A stretch of DNA of 64,000 nucleotides from Pseudoduganella aquatica (GCF_009857595.1 NZ_WWCU01000011.1:99423-163422), one strand, 5' to 3'; numbered from the stretch's first letter, positions 18,665 to 29,550 are shown. The notes: generated by a model not told the origin, from the letters alone. Numbers and translations: made by a program.

Positions 18665-19776
18665 GCGATGTAACGATCCAAGGCAATATCCTGACCCCGG
18701 CCGGCTGGCTGAGCGGCGCAATCTCCTTCGGCGAACGCATCGCCGGCATACAAGGCGCAGCGGCCGACCCGCAACTGAACGGCGACGATTACATTATCCC
18801 CGGCTTTATCGACCTGCACGTGCATGGCGGCGCCGGCAAGGACGTGATGGAAGGCGGCGACGCGGTGCACGCCATCGCCCGCATCCATGCGCGGCACGGC
18901 ACCACCAGCATGCTCGCCACCACCATGACCGCGCCGCCGGAAGACATCGACCTGGCGCTGACGGCCATCGGCAAAGCCGTGCGCCAGCGCGGCAAGAACG
19001 AAGCGCGCGTGCTGGGCGCCCACCTCGAAGGCCCCTACATCAACTCCGGCAAGCTCGGTGCGCAGCCCAATTTCGCGCGCGCCGCCACGCTGGCCGAAGT
19101 GCAGCGCCTGGAGACGATGGCGCCGCTGCGCGTGATCACCGTCGCGCCGGAAATCGCCGGCCACCTCGGCCTGGTGCGCGAACTGGCCGACGAAGGCATG
19201 CGCGTGCAGATCGGCCACACGCTGGGCTCCTACGAAGACGGCGTGGCCGCCCTCGAGCACGGCGCGGCCGGCTTCACCCACCTGTTCAACGCCATGAGCG
19301 GCCTGCACCACCGCGAGCCCGGCATGGTGGGCGCCGCGCTGGCGCACGCCGAATACGCCGAACTGATACCGGACCTGCTGCACGTGCATCCGGGCGCCAT
19401 CAAGACCGCGCTGCGCGCCATCCCGCGCCTGTACTGCGTGACCGACTCCACCGCCGCCACCGGCATGCCGGACGGCGAATACATGCTGGGCCGGCACACC
19501 GTGCACAAGTGCATGGGCGGCGTGCGCCTGCCCGACGGCACGCTGGCCGGCAGCACCCTCACACTGGACCAGGCGCTGCGCAACCTGGTCGGACTCGGAC
19601 TGGACCTGGCGGACGCCTCGGCCCGCGTCTCAACCCATGCTGCCGACTACCTCGGCCTGCAAGAACGCGGCCGCCTGGTGGCTGGCGCGTATGCCGATCT
19701 GGTGGTGCTGGATCGGGATCTCAAACTCAAAGCCGTATATATCGAAGGAGAACGTTGTGACCTCAATGATGCTTAA
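18661..19776 (+). CDS. nagA: N-acetylglucosamine-6-phosphate deacetylase
   Basis: NagA hydrolyses GlcNAc-6-phosphate to glucosamine-6-phosphate and acetate in the cytoplasm. The 371-residue amidohydrolase has the HVH motif (FIDLHVHGGAGKD), the metal-binding glutamate in AHLEGPYIN, the histidines in QIGHTLGS and GFTHLFNAMS, and the catalytic aspartate in VTDSTAATG. It overlaps the end of the GntR gene by 4 bp and the deaminase start by 20 bp, so the four genes are translationally linked. Confidence 0.95.
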   Translation: MSDVTIQGNILTPAGWLSGAISFGERIAGIQGAAADPQLNGDDYIIPGFIDLHVHGGAGKDVMEGGDAVHAIARIHARHGTTSMLATTMTAPPEDIDLALTAIGKAVRQRGKNEARVLGAHLEGPYINSGKLGAQPNFARAATLAEVQRLETMAPLRVITVAPEIAGHLGLVRELADEGMRVQIGHTLGSYEDGVAALEHGAAGFTHLFNAMSGLHHREPGMVGAALAHAEYAELIPDLLHVHPGAIKTALRAIPRLYCVTDSTAATGMPDGEYMLGRHTVHKCMGGVRLPDGTLAGSTLTLDQALRNLVGLGLDLADASARVSTHAADYLGLQERGRLVAGAYADLVVLDRDLKLKAVYIEGERCDLNDA

Positions 19777-20779
19777 AGAAGCCCTGTCCGCCGCAGAATG
19801 CGTCGCGCTGCAACTGGCGAACGACGCTGACCGCTACGCGGAGCTGGGACGCAAATTGAGGAGCACGCCCTTCTCGACCGCACTGACCGTGGCGCGCGGC
19901 AGCTCCGACCACGCCTGCAACTACATCGCCTACCTGATCATGGCGCGCCTGGGCCGCGTGGTGGCCTCGCTGCCGATGTCGCTGGTGACGCTGCACAAAT
20001 CGCCGCTGATCACGCGCGACACGCTGACCATCGCCGTATCGCAGTCCGGCCAGAGCCCGGACGTGGTCGAGCCTATCCGCTACTTCCGCGACGGCGGCGC
20101 CACCACCGTGGCGCTGGTGAACGACATAGCCTCCCCCTTGGCGGAAGCGGCCGAATGGTCCATGCCGCTGCGCGCAGGCAAAGAACAAAGCGTGGCAGCC
20201 ACCAAGAGCTTCATCACCTCGCTGGTCGCCGGCGCGCGCCTGGTGGCCCAATGGCAGAACGACCCCGAGCTGCTGGCCGGCCTGCAGGCACTGCCCGAAT
20301 CGCTGCTGAAGGCCACCGAAGCCGACTGGTCGCCTGCCCTCGAAGTGCTGGCCCCGGCCAAGAACATCATGGTGGTGGGACGCGGCATCAGCTTCCCGGT
20401 GGCGCTGGAATCCGCGCTCAAATTCAAGGAAACCTCGGCGCTGCAAGCCGAAGCGTTCAGCGGCGCCGAGATCAAGCACGGCCCGATGGCGCTGATCGAA
20501 GAAGGCTACCCGCTGCTGATCTTCGCCACGCGCGGCCCGACGCAAGCAGGCCTGCTGGCCCTGGCCGACGAAATGCGCGGCCGCGGCGCCCGCGTGCTGC
20601 TGGCAGCACCGGACGACGTCGCCCAGCGCGACCTGACCCTGCCGGTTGCCGCCACGCCGGACCTGGACCCCATCGTCGCCATCCAGGCCTTCTACGTGAT
20701 GGCAGCCAAGCTGTCCGCCGCGCGCGGCCTGGACCCGGACCGTCCGCGCCACCTCAGCAAAGTCACCAAGACCAACTAA
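19757..20779 (+). CDS. nagB-II: SIS-type glucosamine-6-phosphate deaminase (NagB-II)
   Basis: The 340-residue protein has two SIS sugar-isomerase domains (TVARGSSDHACNYIAY, VSQSGQSPDVVEP, then VVGRGISFPVALESALKFKETS and AEAFSGAEIKHGPMAL). This type replaces classical NagB in many Proteobacteria and converts GlcN6P to fructose-6-phosphate plus ammonia; it resembles the isomerase half of GlmS but has no glutaminase domain. A GTG start at 19757, 6 nt after GGAG, is preferred to the ATG codons at 19766 and 19769. It overlaps nagA by 20 bp. A REP-like element follows. Confidence 0.9.
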   Translation: MTSMMLKEALSAAECVALQLANDADRYAELGRKLRSTPFSTALTVARGSSDHACNYIAYLIMARLGRVVASLPMSLVTLHKSPLITRDTLTIAVSQSGQSPDVVEPIRYFRDGGATTVALVNDIASPLAEAAEWSMPLRAGKEQSVAATKSFITSLVAGARLVAQWQNDPELLAGLQALPESLLKATEADWSPALEVLAPAKNIMVVGRGISFPVALESALKFKETSALQAEAFSGAEIKHGPMALIEEGYPLLIFATRGPTQAGLLALADEMRGRGARVLLAAPDDVAQRDLTLPVAATPDLDPIVAIQAFYVMAAKLSAARGLDPDRPRHLSKVTKTN

Positions 20780-20783
20780 ACAC

Positions 20784-20879
20784 TGGCGGGTTACGGCTGC
20801 GCCTAACCCACCCTACGCCTCGCCCGGTTTCGCGGAGCATCGTAGGGCGGGTTAGCGCTGAAAGCGCGTAACCCGCCGC
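20784..20879. repeat. REP-like element, GTAGGGCGGGTTA family, copy 1
   Basis: Two oppositely oriented units, GGCGGGTTACGG...CCTAACCCACCCTACG and GTAGGGCGGGTTAGC...GCGTAACCCGCC, fill the gap between the deaminase and the sugar-binding protein gene. Each unit can form a hairpin. The same family is at 25555, 49078, 57916 and 60156. Confidence 0.8.
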
Positions 20880-20892
20880 CCCTGGACCATCG

Positions 20893-22392
20893 ATGAAAAT
20901 CAAATTACTGCTGACAGCATTGATGGCCCTGGGCGCGGCAACGCTGGCGGCGGCTGTGCCGCCGATCCAGAAAATCGAATTCTGGACCTTCAGCATGAAG
21001 CCCAAATTCACGCCCTACTTCGAAGGCCTGGCGCGCAGCTATGAAGCAACGCACCCCGGCATCAAGATCGAATGGGTAGACTTCCCCTGGGACATTATCC
21101 AGACCAAGCTGGTGACGCGCATCGTGGCCGGCACGCCGCCCGCGCTGGTCAACCTGAACGTGCCGTGGGCCGACGAATTCGCGCGTGACGGCCTGCTCAC
21201 GCCGGTGGACGAACTGCTGCAAGGCGCGCGCCACCGCTACCTCGCCAGCACGCTGGAAGACCTCACCTTCGGCGGCAAGACCTACGGCTTCCCGATGTAC
21301 AGCAACGTCGCCGTCATCAGCTACAACACCGACATCTTCAAGGCCGCAGGACTGACGCGCGCCCCGAACAGCCTGGACGAACAGCTGGCCTTCGCGCGCC
21401 AGATCGCGCAGCGCACCGGCAAGGCCGGACTGTGCCCCGCGCTGTCCAAGATCGACGGCCTGATGATGCAGCAAGGCCTGGCCGTCATCAAAGACGGCCG
21501 CGCCGCCTTCAACTCGCCGGCGCACGTGGCGCTGGTGGCCAAGCTGGCGGCAACGTACAAGGCAGGCGGCCTGCTGAAAGACAGCCTGTTCGCCGAAGAC
21601 AATTTCCCCGCCGCGATTGACGCCTACAAAGGCGGCCGCCTCGGCATGCTGCTCGCGCCGCCCACGGCGGTGAAGCGCATCGAGACCGATGCAAAAGACA
21701 TCTACGCCAAGACCGGCGTGGCTCCCGCGCCGCTGGGACCGACCGGCATTGCCGACGGCGGCTGGCTGGTGCACTTCGCCGTGCCTGCCGGCGTGGACAA
21801 AAAACTGCTGCCGCAGATAGGCGAGTTCGCCCGCTACCTGACCAACGACGCGAACCAGCTCGCGTTCGCCAGGCTGGCCAGCGTCTACCCCGCCGCCGCC
21901 GAAGCGGCGCGCGACCCGTTCTTCCTGGCCGTGCCGCCCAAGGCCGGCGCCGCCGAAAAAGCCGTCAGCGCCGGTGCCGTCTCGATGCCGCACTCGCACA
22001 CGCTCTACGTCTCCGGCGTGACCGACTACGACGAACTGCGCCGCTCGCTGGTGAAAGCCGTCGAAGCCGGCGTCACCGGCCGCCAGGACATCCAGCAAGC
22101 CCTCGACGCCGCCGCCGCCATCTGGAACAAAAAGCTCTCGCGCCAAAGCAAGCTGAGCCGCATTTCCCCCATCCGGGGTCAGACCCCAAGCGAAAAAAAT
22201 GCGGCTCAGCTCGTTTCCGCGCAGAACGCAAAAAATGGCCCTGCGCGGCTTGCCGCAGCGACAGTTTTACCCGCGACGGCAGCGGCTTCACTCTGGGACG
22301 CAGACGAGCTGAGCCGCATTGCGCGCGCGTGGGGTCTGACCCCGGAGGTAAAAAATGCGGCTCAGGCTGCTTCGGTGGGGCAACAGTTTTGA
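20893..22392 (+). CDS. ABC sugar-binding protein with an unusual C-terminal tail
   Basis: The 499-residue product has a signal peptide and a family 1 extracellular solute-binding domain (KIEFWTFSMKPKFTPYFEGLARSYEATHPGIKIEWVDF-like start, then PALVNLNVPWADEFARDGLL and YGFPMYSNVAVISYN). With the two permeases that follow it would bring GlcNAc, chitobiose or a related glycoside through the inner membrane. The normal domain ends near residue 418 (AAAIWNKKLS). The last 75-80 residues are translated from palindromic repeats (see 22151 and 22306), a low-complexity tail of no obvious function. The stop overlaps the permease start as TTGA. Confidence 0.85.
   Translation: MKIKLLLTALMALGAATLAAAVPPIQKIEFWTFSMKPKFTPYFEGLARSYEATHPGIKIEWVDFPWDIIQTKLVTRIVAGTPPALVNLNVPWADEFARDGLLTPVDELLQGARHRYLASTLEDLTFGGKTYGFPMYSNVAVISYNTDIFKAAGLTRAPNSLDEQLAFARQIAQRTGKAGLCPALSKIDGLMMQQGLAVIKDGRAAFNSPAHVALVAKLAATYKAGGLLKDSLFAEDNFPAAIDAYKGGRLGMLLAPPTAVKRIETDAKDIYAKTGVAPAPLGPTGIADGGWLVHFAVPAGVDKKLLPQIGEFARYLTNDANQLAFARLASVYPAAAEAARDPFFLAVPPKAGAAEKAVSAGAVSMPHSHTLYVSGVTDYDELRRSLVKAVEAGVTGRQDIQQALDAAAAIWNKKLSRQSKLSRISPIRGQTPSEKNAAQLVSAQNAKNGPARLAAATVLPATAAASLWDADELSRIARAWGLTPEVKNAAQAASVGQQF
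22151..22211. repeat. Nested palindromic element in the binding-protein gene, copy 1
   Basis: AGCTGAGCCGCATTT (22151-22165) and AAATGCGGCTCAGCT (22197-22211) are a perfect 15-bp inverted repeat enclosing the palindrome GGGGTCAGACCCC (22175-22187). The element lies in frame in the 3' end of the binding-protein gene. Confidence 0.75.
22306..22363. repeat. Nested palindromic element, copy 2
   Basis: AGCTGAGCCGCATT (22307-22320) pairs with AATGCGGCTCAG (22352-22363) around GGGGTCTGACCCC (22329-22341), the same core in reverse. It ends about 25 bp before the permease start and could fold in the mRNA near the permease ribosome site. Confidence 0.7.
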
Positions 22393-23255
22393 GCGCGCGG
22401 CGGACAACTTTGGCGGCGTGGCTGTTCCTGGCGCCGGCGCTGGTTTTGCTGGCGGCGTTTTCGTTCTGGCCGGTGGGCTTCGGCTCTTATCTGGCCTTTA
22501 CCGATTACAGCCTGATCCGCCCGACGTCGTGGGTGGGGCTGGATAATTTCCGCTATATCTTCGATAACGAGATGTTCGTCACCGGCCTGAAAAACTCGCT
22601 GGTGTTCCTGCTCATGGTGCCCTTCGTGCAGGTCGGCGCGCTCGGCCTGGCGGTGCTGGTCAACAACCGCCTGCCCGGCATCCGCCTCTTCCGGGCGGCC
22701 TTCTATGTCCCCGTCGTGACCACCGTGTCCGTGGTCGGCATCATGTGGGGCTTTATGTTCCATGAGCAGGGCGCGCTCAATTATGTGCTGATGGCGCTGC
22801 GCTTCGTGGATGCCCCCATCGGCTGGCTGTCGAACGATACCCTGGCCCTGTTCTGCATCATGTTCGTCACCCTGTGGCGCGGCCTGGGCTGGTATATGGT
22901 GATGTACCTGGCCGCCTTGCAGGCCGTCCCGGCCGAGATGCAGGAGGCCGCCATCCTCGACGGCGCGAACCGCTGGCAGCGCTTCTGGAAAATCACCGTG
23001 CCCATGCTGCGCCCCACCATCATGGTCTGCACCATCCTGTCCGTGCTGGCCGCGCTGAAGGCTTACCAGGAGGTGGACGTGCTCACGCAAGGCGGCCCGA
23101 TGAACTCCACCTTCACCGCGCTGTACTACTCCTATGACCAGGGCCTGAAGCACCTGAAGCTGCCGCGCGCGCTAGCCGCGAGCTTCGTGGTCTCCGTCTT
23201 CTGCGTCGGCATCGCCATGCTGTGCCTGCGCTACCTGAAACCGGGGCGGAAATGA
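22389..23255 (+). CDS. ABC sugar permease, MalF-like
   Basis: The roughly 288-residue protein has six predicted membrane helices and the carbohydrate ABC permease loop EMQEAAILDGANRWQRFWKITVP (EAA motif). An ATG at 22329 begins a longer frame, but that would be encoded by the palindrome and overlap the previous gene by 64 bp. A TTG at 22389 overlaps the previous stop as TTGA, starts just before the first membrane helix and has GGTGGGG upstream, so I prefer it. The 3' end overlaps the next permease by ATGA. Confidence 0.85.
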   Translation: MSARRTTLAAWLFLAPALVLLAAFSFWPVGFGSYLAFTDYSLIRPTSWVGLDNFRYIFDNEMFVTGLKNSLVFLLMVPFVQVGALGLAVLVNNRLPGIRLFRAAFYVPVVTTVSVVGIMWGFMFHEQGALNYVLMALRFVDAPIGWLSNDTLALFCIMFVTLWRGLGWYMVMYLAALQAVPAEMQEAAILDGANRWQRFWKITVPMLRPTIMVCTILSVLAALKAYQEVDVLTQGGPMNSTFTALYYSYDQGLKHLKLPRALAASFVVSVFCVGIAMLCLRYLKPGRK

Positions 23256-24061
23256 AGACCCGCACCGTCCTGCACTACGCCGTGCTGTGCGCCATCGCGC
23301 TGGTGTGCGTGTTCCCCTTCTGGTGGACAGTGGTGACGGCCTTGTCCACCGAGGGTAATATCTTCGCCTTCCCGCCCACCTTCTGGCCCAAGTCTCCTTC
23401 GCTGGAGAACTTCGAGGAGGCCTTCCGCGTCATCCCCTTCCTGGCCTTTTTCAAGAACTCGGTCCTGATCGCGGCCTTCACGGTGTTCTGGAAACTGGCG
23501 CTGTGCTCCATGGCGGCCTATCCGCTGGCCCGCATGCACTTCAAGGGCCGCCGCCTGGTGTTCGGCCTGATCCTGGCCACGCTGGTGCTGCCGTCCGAGG
23601 TGAACTTCCTGGTCAACTTCATCACCGTCACGAAACTGAGCCTGGTCGATACCTACGCCGGCGTGATCCTGCCCAACGTCGTGACGGCGGTCGCCATCCT
23701 GCTGCTCAAGCAGGCCTTCGAGGAGGTGCCGCAGGACCTGATCGACGCGGCCCGCGTGGATGGCGCCTCCGAGTGGATCATCTTCACCCGCATCATGCTG
23801 CCGCTGATCGCGCCCTGGCTGGCCACGGTCGGCATCCTGACGGCGGTGGAGGCATGGAATGAATACATCTGGCCATCCATCGTGATGAGCAAGCCTGACG
23901 AGTTTCCGCTGTCGGTGGGCGTGCTGTATTTGCGCGGCACCTTCGGCAGCAGCACCCGCGTGATCGCCGCTGGCACGGTGCTCACCATCCTGCCCACGCT
24001 GGCAGCCTTCCTTTTCACTCAACGATATTTCATGCGCGGCATGGACGGAGCAGTCAAATGA
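23252..24061 (+). CDS. ABC sugar permease, MalG-like
   Basis: The 269-residue protein has six predicted membrane helices and the EAA loop QDLIDAARVDGASEWIIFTRIMLP. It ends with TQRYFMRGMDGAVK, a usual end for MalG/UgpE-type permeases. It pairs with the upstream permease to form the inner-membrane channel of the GlcNAc-oligosaccharide importer. ATGA overlaps at both ends bind it tightly to the first permease and to nagZ. The matching ATPase is probably the MalK-type gene at 27000. Confidence 0.9.
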   Translation: MKTRTVLHYAVLCAIALVCVFPFWWTVVTALSTEGNIFAFPPTFWPKSPSLENFEEAFRVIPFLAFFKNSVLIAAFTVFWKLALCSMAAYPLARMHFKGRRLVFGLILATLVLPSEVNFLVNFITVTKLSLVDTYAGVILPNVVTAVAILLLKQAFEEVPQDLIDAARVDGASEWIIFTRIMLPLIAPWLATVGILTAVEAWNEYIWPSIVMSKPDEFPLSVGVLYLRGTFGSSTRVIAAGTVLTILPTLAAFLFTQRYFMRGMDGAVK

Positions 24062-25545
24062 ATCACCAGGAATTACGCAAAATCGCCGGTCAACTGATTA
24101 TGATCCGCTTCCCCGGCACCGTGCTGGATGCGGACACCGCTGACTTCATCCGCACCAACAGCATACGCGGCGTGTGCCTGTTCCGCGGGAACATGACCGA
24201 CTCCGTCCAACTGGCCAAGCTCACCGCCGACCTGCGCGCCGTGATGGGCCCGGACGCGCTGATCGCCATCGACCAGGAAGGCGGCGCCGTGGTGCGCTCG
24301 ACCTGGGTGCCGGCGCCGCCTGCGGCCATGGGCCTGGGCGCGGCCGACGATACCGACCTGGCCTACCGCACCGGCGCCGCCGTGGCGCGCGCGGTCAAGT
24401 CGCTGGGTTTCAACTGGAACTTCGCGCCGGTGCTGGACCTGAACAACAATCCGCACAACCCGGTGATCGCAGAGCGTTCCTTCGGCGCCGAGCCGCAGCG
24501 CGCCGCCGAACTGGCCATGGCCTGGATGGCGGGCAGCCATGCCGAAGGCGTGGCCTGCTGCGTGAAGCACTTCCCCGGCCACGGCGACACCCACGTCGAT
24601 TCGCACCGCGACCTGCCCACCGTGGACAAGCCCTTGTCCGTGCTGGAGAACTTCGAGTTCAAGCCCTTCCAGCTGGCCGCCCCGCTGGCGCCGGCGATGA
24701 TGACGGCGCACATCGTCTACCCGTCCATCGACGCCGATAATCCGGCCACCATGTCGCCCGCCATCCTGGACGGCCTGCTGCGCAAGCAGTGGAACTACCG
24801 TGGCGTGATCATCACCGACGGCATGGACATGCACGCCATCGCCGGCCGCTACGGCGTGGGCAACGCCGCCGTGCGCGCGCTGGTGGCAGGCGCGGACATG
24901 GTGATGGCCCTGGGCACCCCGGAAACGCAGGATGAAACGCTGGACGCCATCGCCGCCGCGCTGGCCGACGGCTCGCTGCCGCAGTCCGCCGTGGACGAGC
25001 GCCTGGCGCGCCTGGCAGCGCTGGCGCAAGCCTATCCCTGCGCGCCGCGCGCCTACACGGAAGACGCGGCCGACCGCGTGGTGATGGCCGAGGGCTGGCG
25101 CCGCAGCCTGAGCGCGCGCGGCAATCCGCAGCGCCCGGCCGCCGGCGACAAGGTGCGCCTGGTGGCGCGCCAGGACGTGGTCAGCGACGGCGTGTCCGAG
25201 GCGGGCGTGCCGGCCGCCGTGGTGGCCGCCACGCTGGGCAAGCTGTACGACGTGGAACTGGTCACCTATTCCGACGCCGACGTCTTCGACTGGTCCGCGC
25301 TGCCGCAGGACGGCCGCTACACCATGCTGGCCTCGACTTCGCGCCTGCGCTACGGCGCCCGGCCGCGCGCGACCTGGAAGCCGGACCTGCACCTGGCGCT
25401 GTGGAATCCCTACCAGGCGCTCGACATCGACGCGCCTGCGCTGATGACCTACGGCTTTGCCGCGCCCGCGCTGGAAGCGGTCAATGCCTGGCTGTCCGGC
25501 GAGCTGGAAGCGCAGGGCCGCTGCCCGGTGCCCGGCTTCGAGTAA
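24058..25545 (+). CDS. nagZ: GH3 beta-N-acetylhexosaminidase (NagZ-like)
   Basis: The 495-residue GH3 enzyme contains the NagZ hallmark KHFPGHGDTHVDSH (170-183), with the Asp-His pair D181/H183 acting as general acid/base, and IITDGMDM with likely nucleophile D254. No signal peptide is seen, so it acts in the cytoplasm, hydrolysing GlcNAc from chitobiose or anhydro-muropeptides. It has a C-terminal extension of about 130 residues beyond the usual catalytic domain. Overlap with the permease by ATGA suggests that its substrate enters by that ABC transporter, favouring diNAG. Confidence 0.9.
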   Translation: MNHQELRKIAGQLIMIRFPGTVLDADTADFIRTNSIRGVCLFRGNMTDSVQLAKLTADLRAVMGPDALIAIDQEGGAVVRSTWVPAPPAAMGLGAADDTDLAYRTGAAVARAVKSLGFNWNFAPVLDLNNNPHNPVIAERSFGAEPQRAAELAMAWMAGSHAEGVACCVKHFPGHGDTHVDSHRDLPTVDKPLSVLENFEFKPFQLAAPLAPAMMTAHIVYPSIDADNPATMSPAILDGLLRKQWNYRGVIITDGMDMHAIAGRYGVGNAAVRALVAGADMVMALGTPETQDETLDAIAAALADGSLPQSAVDERLARLAALAQAYPCAPRAYTEDAADRVVMAEGWRRSLSARGNPQRPAAGDKVRLVARQDVVSDGVSEAGVPAAVVAATLGKLYDVELVTYSDADVFDWSALPQDGRYTMLASTSRLRYGARPRATWKPDLHLALWNPYQALDIDAPALMTYGFAAPALEAVNAWLSGELEAQGRCPVPGFE

Positions 25546-25554
25546 GGCAGGCTT

Positions 25555-25650
25555 GGCGGCTTACGCGCGCTCTGCGCGCTAACCCGCCCTACGATAGGAC
25601 CGATAACCGCGACCGTAGGGCGGGTTAGGCCATAGGCCGTAACCCGCCGT
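25555..25650. repeat. REP-like element, GTAGGGCGGGTTA family, copy 2
   Basis: Two units, GGCGGCTTACGCGC...TAACCCGCCCTACG and GTAGGGCGGGTTAGGC...GTAACCCGCC, lie between nagZ and the MFS gene in opposite orientations. The gap may separate two transcripts, but no clear promoter is visible. Confidence 0.8.
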
Positions 25651-25687
25651 GCCGGCGCCGGAATAACAACGACAGGACGACACAACC

Positions 25688-26995
25688 ATGGAAAAACCCG
25701 CCATCCGCAGCCCGCTAGCCTGGGTCCCCACGCTGTATTTCGCGCAGGGCCTGCCCTTCTTCGCCGTCGCGCTGATCGCCAGCCTGATGCTGAAGTCCAT
25801 GGGCGTGCCGAACGACGACATCGCGCACTGGACCGCCTACATCGGCTTCGCCTGGGTGTTCAAGCCGCTGTGGAGTCCCTTCCTGGAACTGGCCAGCAGC
25901 AAGAAGATCATCGTGGTCGGCTTCCAGCTGGCCGGCGGCGTGTGCCTGGGACTGGTGGCGCTGGCGCTGCAGCTGCCGTTCTGGCTGTCCGCCTGCGTGG
26001 CGGTGCTGGCCCTGGTGGCGATCTGCTCGGCCACCCACGACATCGCCTGCGACGGCCTGTACATCGCCAGCCTGAGCGAAAAGCAGCAGGCCGAATACGC
26101 CGGCTGGACCGGCACCTTCTTCAACGCCGGCCGCTTCATCTCGCTGGGCGGCCTGGTGATCCTGGCCGGCTACCTGGAAAAATCGCAGGGCGTGGTGCCC
26201 GCCTGGACCATCATCTTCTGCATCCTGGCCGCCACCATGATCGCGCTCGGCCTGTACCACAGCTGGGCGCTGCCGCCGGCGAAGAACGTCGTCGCGCCGG
26301 ACACCACGGCGGCCGGCATCGCCAGCACGCTGAAGGACGTCATCATCGACTACGTCAGCAAGCCGGGCATCTGGGTCTCCATCCTGTTCATCATCCTGTT
26401 CCGCGCCGGCGAGGCGCAGATCCAGACCATAGGCCCGCTGTTCCTGCGCGAAGCGCGCAACCTCGGCGGCCTGGGGCTGAGCACCTCCGAAGTGGGCGCC
26501 GTGTACGGCACCACCGGCACCATCGCCTTTATCGTCGGCTCCATCGCGGGCGGCTACTTCACCTCCTGGCTCAGCCTCAAGCGCGCCATCCTGTGGCTGA
26601 TTTTGGCGGTCAACCTGCCCAATGTGGCGTTCTATTTCCTGTCCACCTACCAGCCCACCGACCTCACCGTGATCGGCGTGGCGCTGAGCGCCGAAATGTT
26701 CGGCTACGGCTTCGGCTTCGTCGGCATCATCCTGTACATGATGCAGGTGGTCGCGCCGGGCAAATACCAGACCGCGCACTACGCCTTCTCCACCGGCGTG
26801 ATGCAGCTCGGCTTTGTGCTGTTCAAGTACGTGAGCGGCACCATCCAGCTGGCGCTCGGCTACCAGAAGTTCTTTATCTGGGTGCTGCTCTCGGCCATCC
26901 CTGTGGCGGTGCTGTCGCAGCTGATACCGATGGTCTCGCGCGCGAGCAAGGCCGAACCGTCGGCGCCGGCGCAAGAGCCGGCAACCGCGAGCTAA
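25688..26995 (+). CDS. AmpG-like MFS permease
   Basis: The 435-residue protein has about 12 predicted membrane helices and the AmpG-like start ([16 protein letters not shown]) and [31 protein letters not shown] loop. AmpG imports anhydro-muropeptides, and relatives in nag regulons are predicted GlcNAc or chitobiose transporters. Because it lies between nagZ and the ABC ATPase, an amino-sugar substrate is likely, but which one is not shown. It starts 138 bp after nagZ and ends 4 bp before the ATPase gene. Confidence 0.8.
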   Translation: MEKPAIRSPLAWVPTLYFAQGLPFFAVALIASLMLKSMGVPNDDIAHWTAYIGFAWVFKPLWSPFLELASSKKIIVVGFQLAGGVCLGLVALALQLPFWLSACVAVLALVAICSATHDIACDGLYIASLSEKQQAEYAGWTGTFFNAGRFISLGGLVILAGYLEKSQGVVPAWTIIFCILAATMIALGLYHSWALPPAKNVVAPDTTAAGIASTLKDVIIDYVSKPGIWVSILFIILFRAGEAQIQTIGPLFLREARNLGGLGLSTSEVGAVYGTTGTIAFIVGSIAGGYFTSWLSLKRAILWLILAVNLPNVAFYFLSTYQPTDLTVIGVALSAEMFGYGFGFVGIILYMMQVVAPGKYQTAHYAFSTGVMQLGFVLFKYVSGTIQLALGYQKFFIWVLLSAIPVAVLSQLIPMVSRASKAEPSAPAQEPATAS

Positions 26996-26999
26996 GCCC

Positions 27000-28145
<1,146 letters not shown>

Positions 28146-28239
28146 CAGCGGTTACAATTCACGCACTTTTGAAACCCGGCGCCTATCCCGATTTATGGGA
28201 GAATACGCGTTTGTCTCTATTTAGATTGAAGGATTATCC

Positions 28240-29550
28240 ATGTCCAAGTTTCGTTTCGCACGTACCAGCCTGATCGTGGCCGCACTCGGCCTGAACTTCG
28301 CACCGGCCCTGGTGGCCGGCGTGCACGCCGCCGAGAAGGCCGCGCCCGCACCGGAAGCACCGAAGCCCGACACCGTGCGTCCTGAACTGTTCAAACTGAT
28401 GGACCCGGCCCAGATCAAGGAGCTGATGACCGCCAAGAATTACGCCGAAGTCCAGAACCGCATCACCCAGGCCGAAGCGCTGCCCAACCTGACCCCATAC
28501 GAAGTGTTCGTGCTGAACCGCATGAAAGTGTCGCTGGGTTCGGTCACCGCCAACAACGCCATGACCATCCAGGGCCTGGAAGCGGTACTGGCCTCGGGCA
28601 AGCTGCCGGCAGCCGACCAGGGCGACTTCATCCAGGCGCTGGGCAATCTGTACTACAACGGCAAGGACTATCCGAAAGCCATCGCCACCTTTAACAAGTA
28701 CGCCGAAGTCACCGGCGACAGCGCCAAGCTGCGTCCTTACGTGCTGCGCGCCTACTACTTCAACAACGACTTCGCCACCGCCAAGGCCGAACTGCTGAAG
28801 GACCTGGAAGCCAACACCAAGGCCGGCAAAGCGCCGTCGCTGGAAGAACTGCAGCTGCTGGCCAACACCGGCGCCAAGTCCAAGGACACCGCCACCTACC
28901 TGGTCGCCGTCGAGAAGCTGGTGCAGTACTACCCGACCGACGACTACTGGATCGACCTGCTGAGCCGCACCCAGGGCAAATCGACCTACTCGACCCGCTT
29001 CGCGCTGGACATCTACCGCCTGGAAAAAGCGGCAGTGTCGAAGATGTCGCAGGAAGACTATATGGAAATGGCTGAACTGGCGCTGCTGGCCGGCCAGCCG
29101 ATCGAAGCGAAGAAAGCCATGGACGCAGGCTACGCCGTCGGCGTACTGGGCGTGGGCGGCAACGCGGACAAGCACAAGAAAATCAAGGCGCAAGCCGACA
29201 AGCAGGCTGCGGACGACGTGAAAAACATCGCCAGCGGCGAAGCCTCGGCCAAGAAATCGAAAGACGGCACCGGCCTGGTCAACCTGGGCTACGCCTACGT
29301 CACGCTGGAACAGTTCGACAAAGGTATCGACCTGATCCAGCAAGGCATCGCCAAGGGCGGCCTGAAAAACGCCGACGACGCCAAGCTGCGCCTGGGCTAC
29401 TCCTACGCCATGGCCGGTAAGAAAGAAGACGCCATCAAAGTACTGGAAACCGTGCAAGGCGCCGATGGCCGCGCCGACCTGGCCCGCTACTGGATCCTGT
29501 GGGTCAACCGTCCAGCCGCTGGCGCAGCTGCAGCAGCCGCCGCCAAATAA
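28240..29550 (+). CDS. Secreted TPR-type protein
   Basis: The 436-residue product has a signal peptide (cleaved after about VHAA) and several helical TPR-like repeats (LGNLYYNGKDYPKAIATFNKYAEV; LGYAYVTLEQFDKGIDLIQQGI; LRLGYSYAMAGKKEDAIKVLE), ending in an Ala-rich tail. It probably acts in the periplasm as a scaffold; no enzyme motif is seen. It follows the ATPase by 94 bp and precedes a strong terminator, so it may have its own promoter. Its role in GlcNAc use is suggested only by position. Confidence 0.75.
   Translation: MSKFRFARTSLIVAALGLNFAPALVAGVHAAEKAAPAPEAPKPDTVRPELFKLMDPAQIKELMTAKNYAEVQNRITQAEALPNLTPYEVFVLNRMKVSLGSVTANNAMTIQGLEAVLASGKLPAADQGDFIQALGNLYYNGKDYPKAIATFNKYAEVTGDSAKLRPYVLRAYYFNNDFATAKAELLKDLEANTKAGKAPSLEELQLLANTGAKSKDTATYLVAVEKLVQYYPTDDYWIDLLSRTQGKSTYSTRFALDIYRLEKAAVSKMSQEDYMEMAELALLAGQPIEAKKAMDAGYAVGVLGVGGNADKHKKIKAQADKQAADDVKNIASGEASAKKSKDGTGLVNLGYAYVTLEQFDKGIDLIQQGIAKGGLKNADDAKLRLGYSYAMAGKKEDAIKVLETVQGADGRADLARYWILWVNRPAAGAAAAAAAK

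Noticed and set aside
22329..22388. ATG at 22329 as permease start
   Set aside because: It is in the palindrome core, overlaps the previous gene by 64 bp and adds residues unrelated to permeases; the TTG at 22389 fits better.
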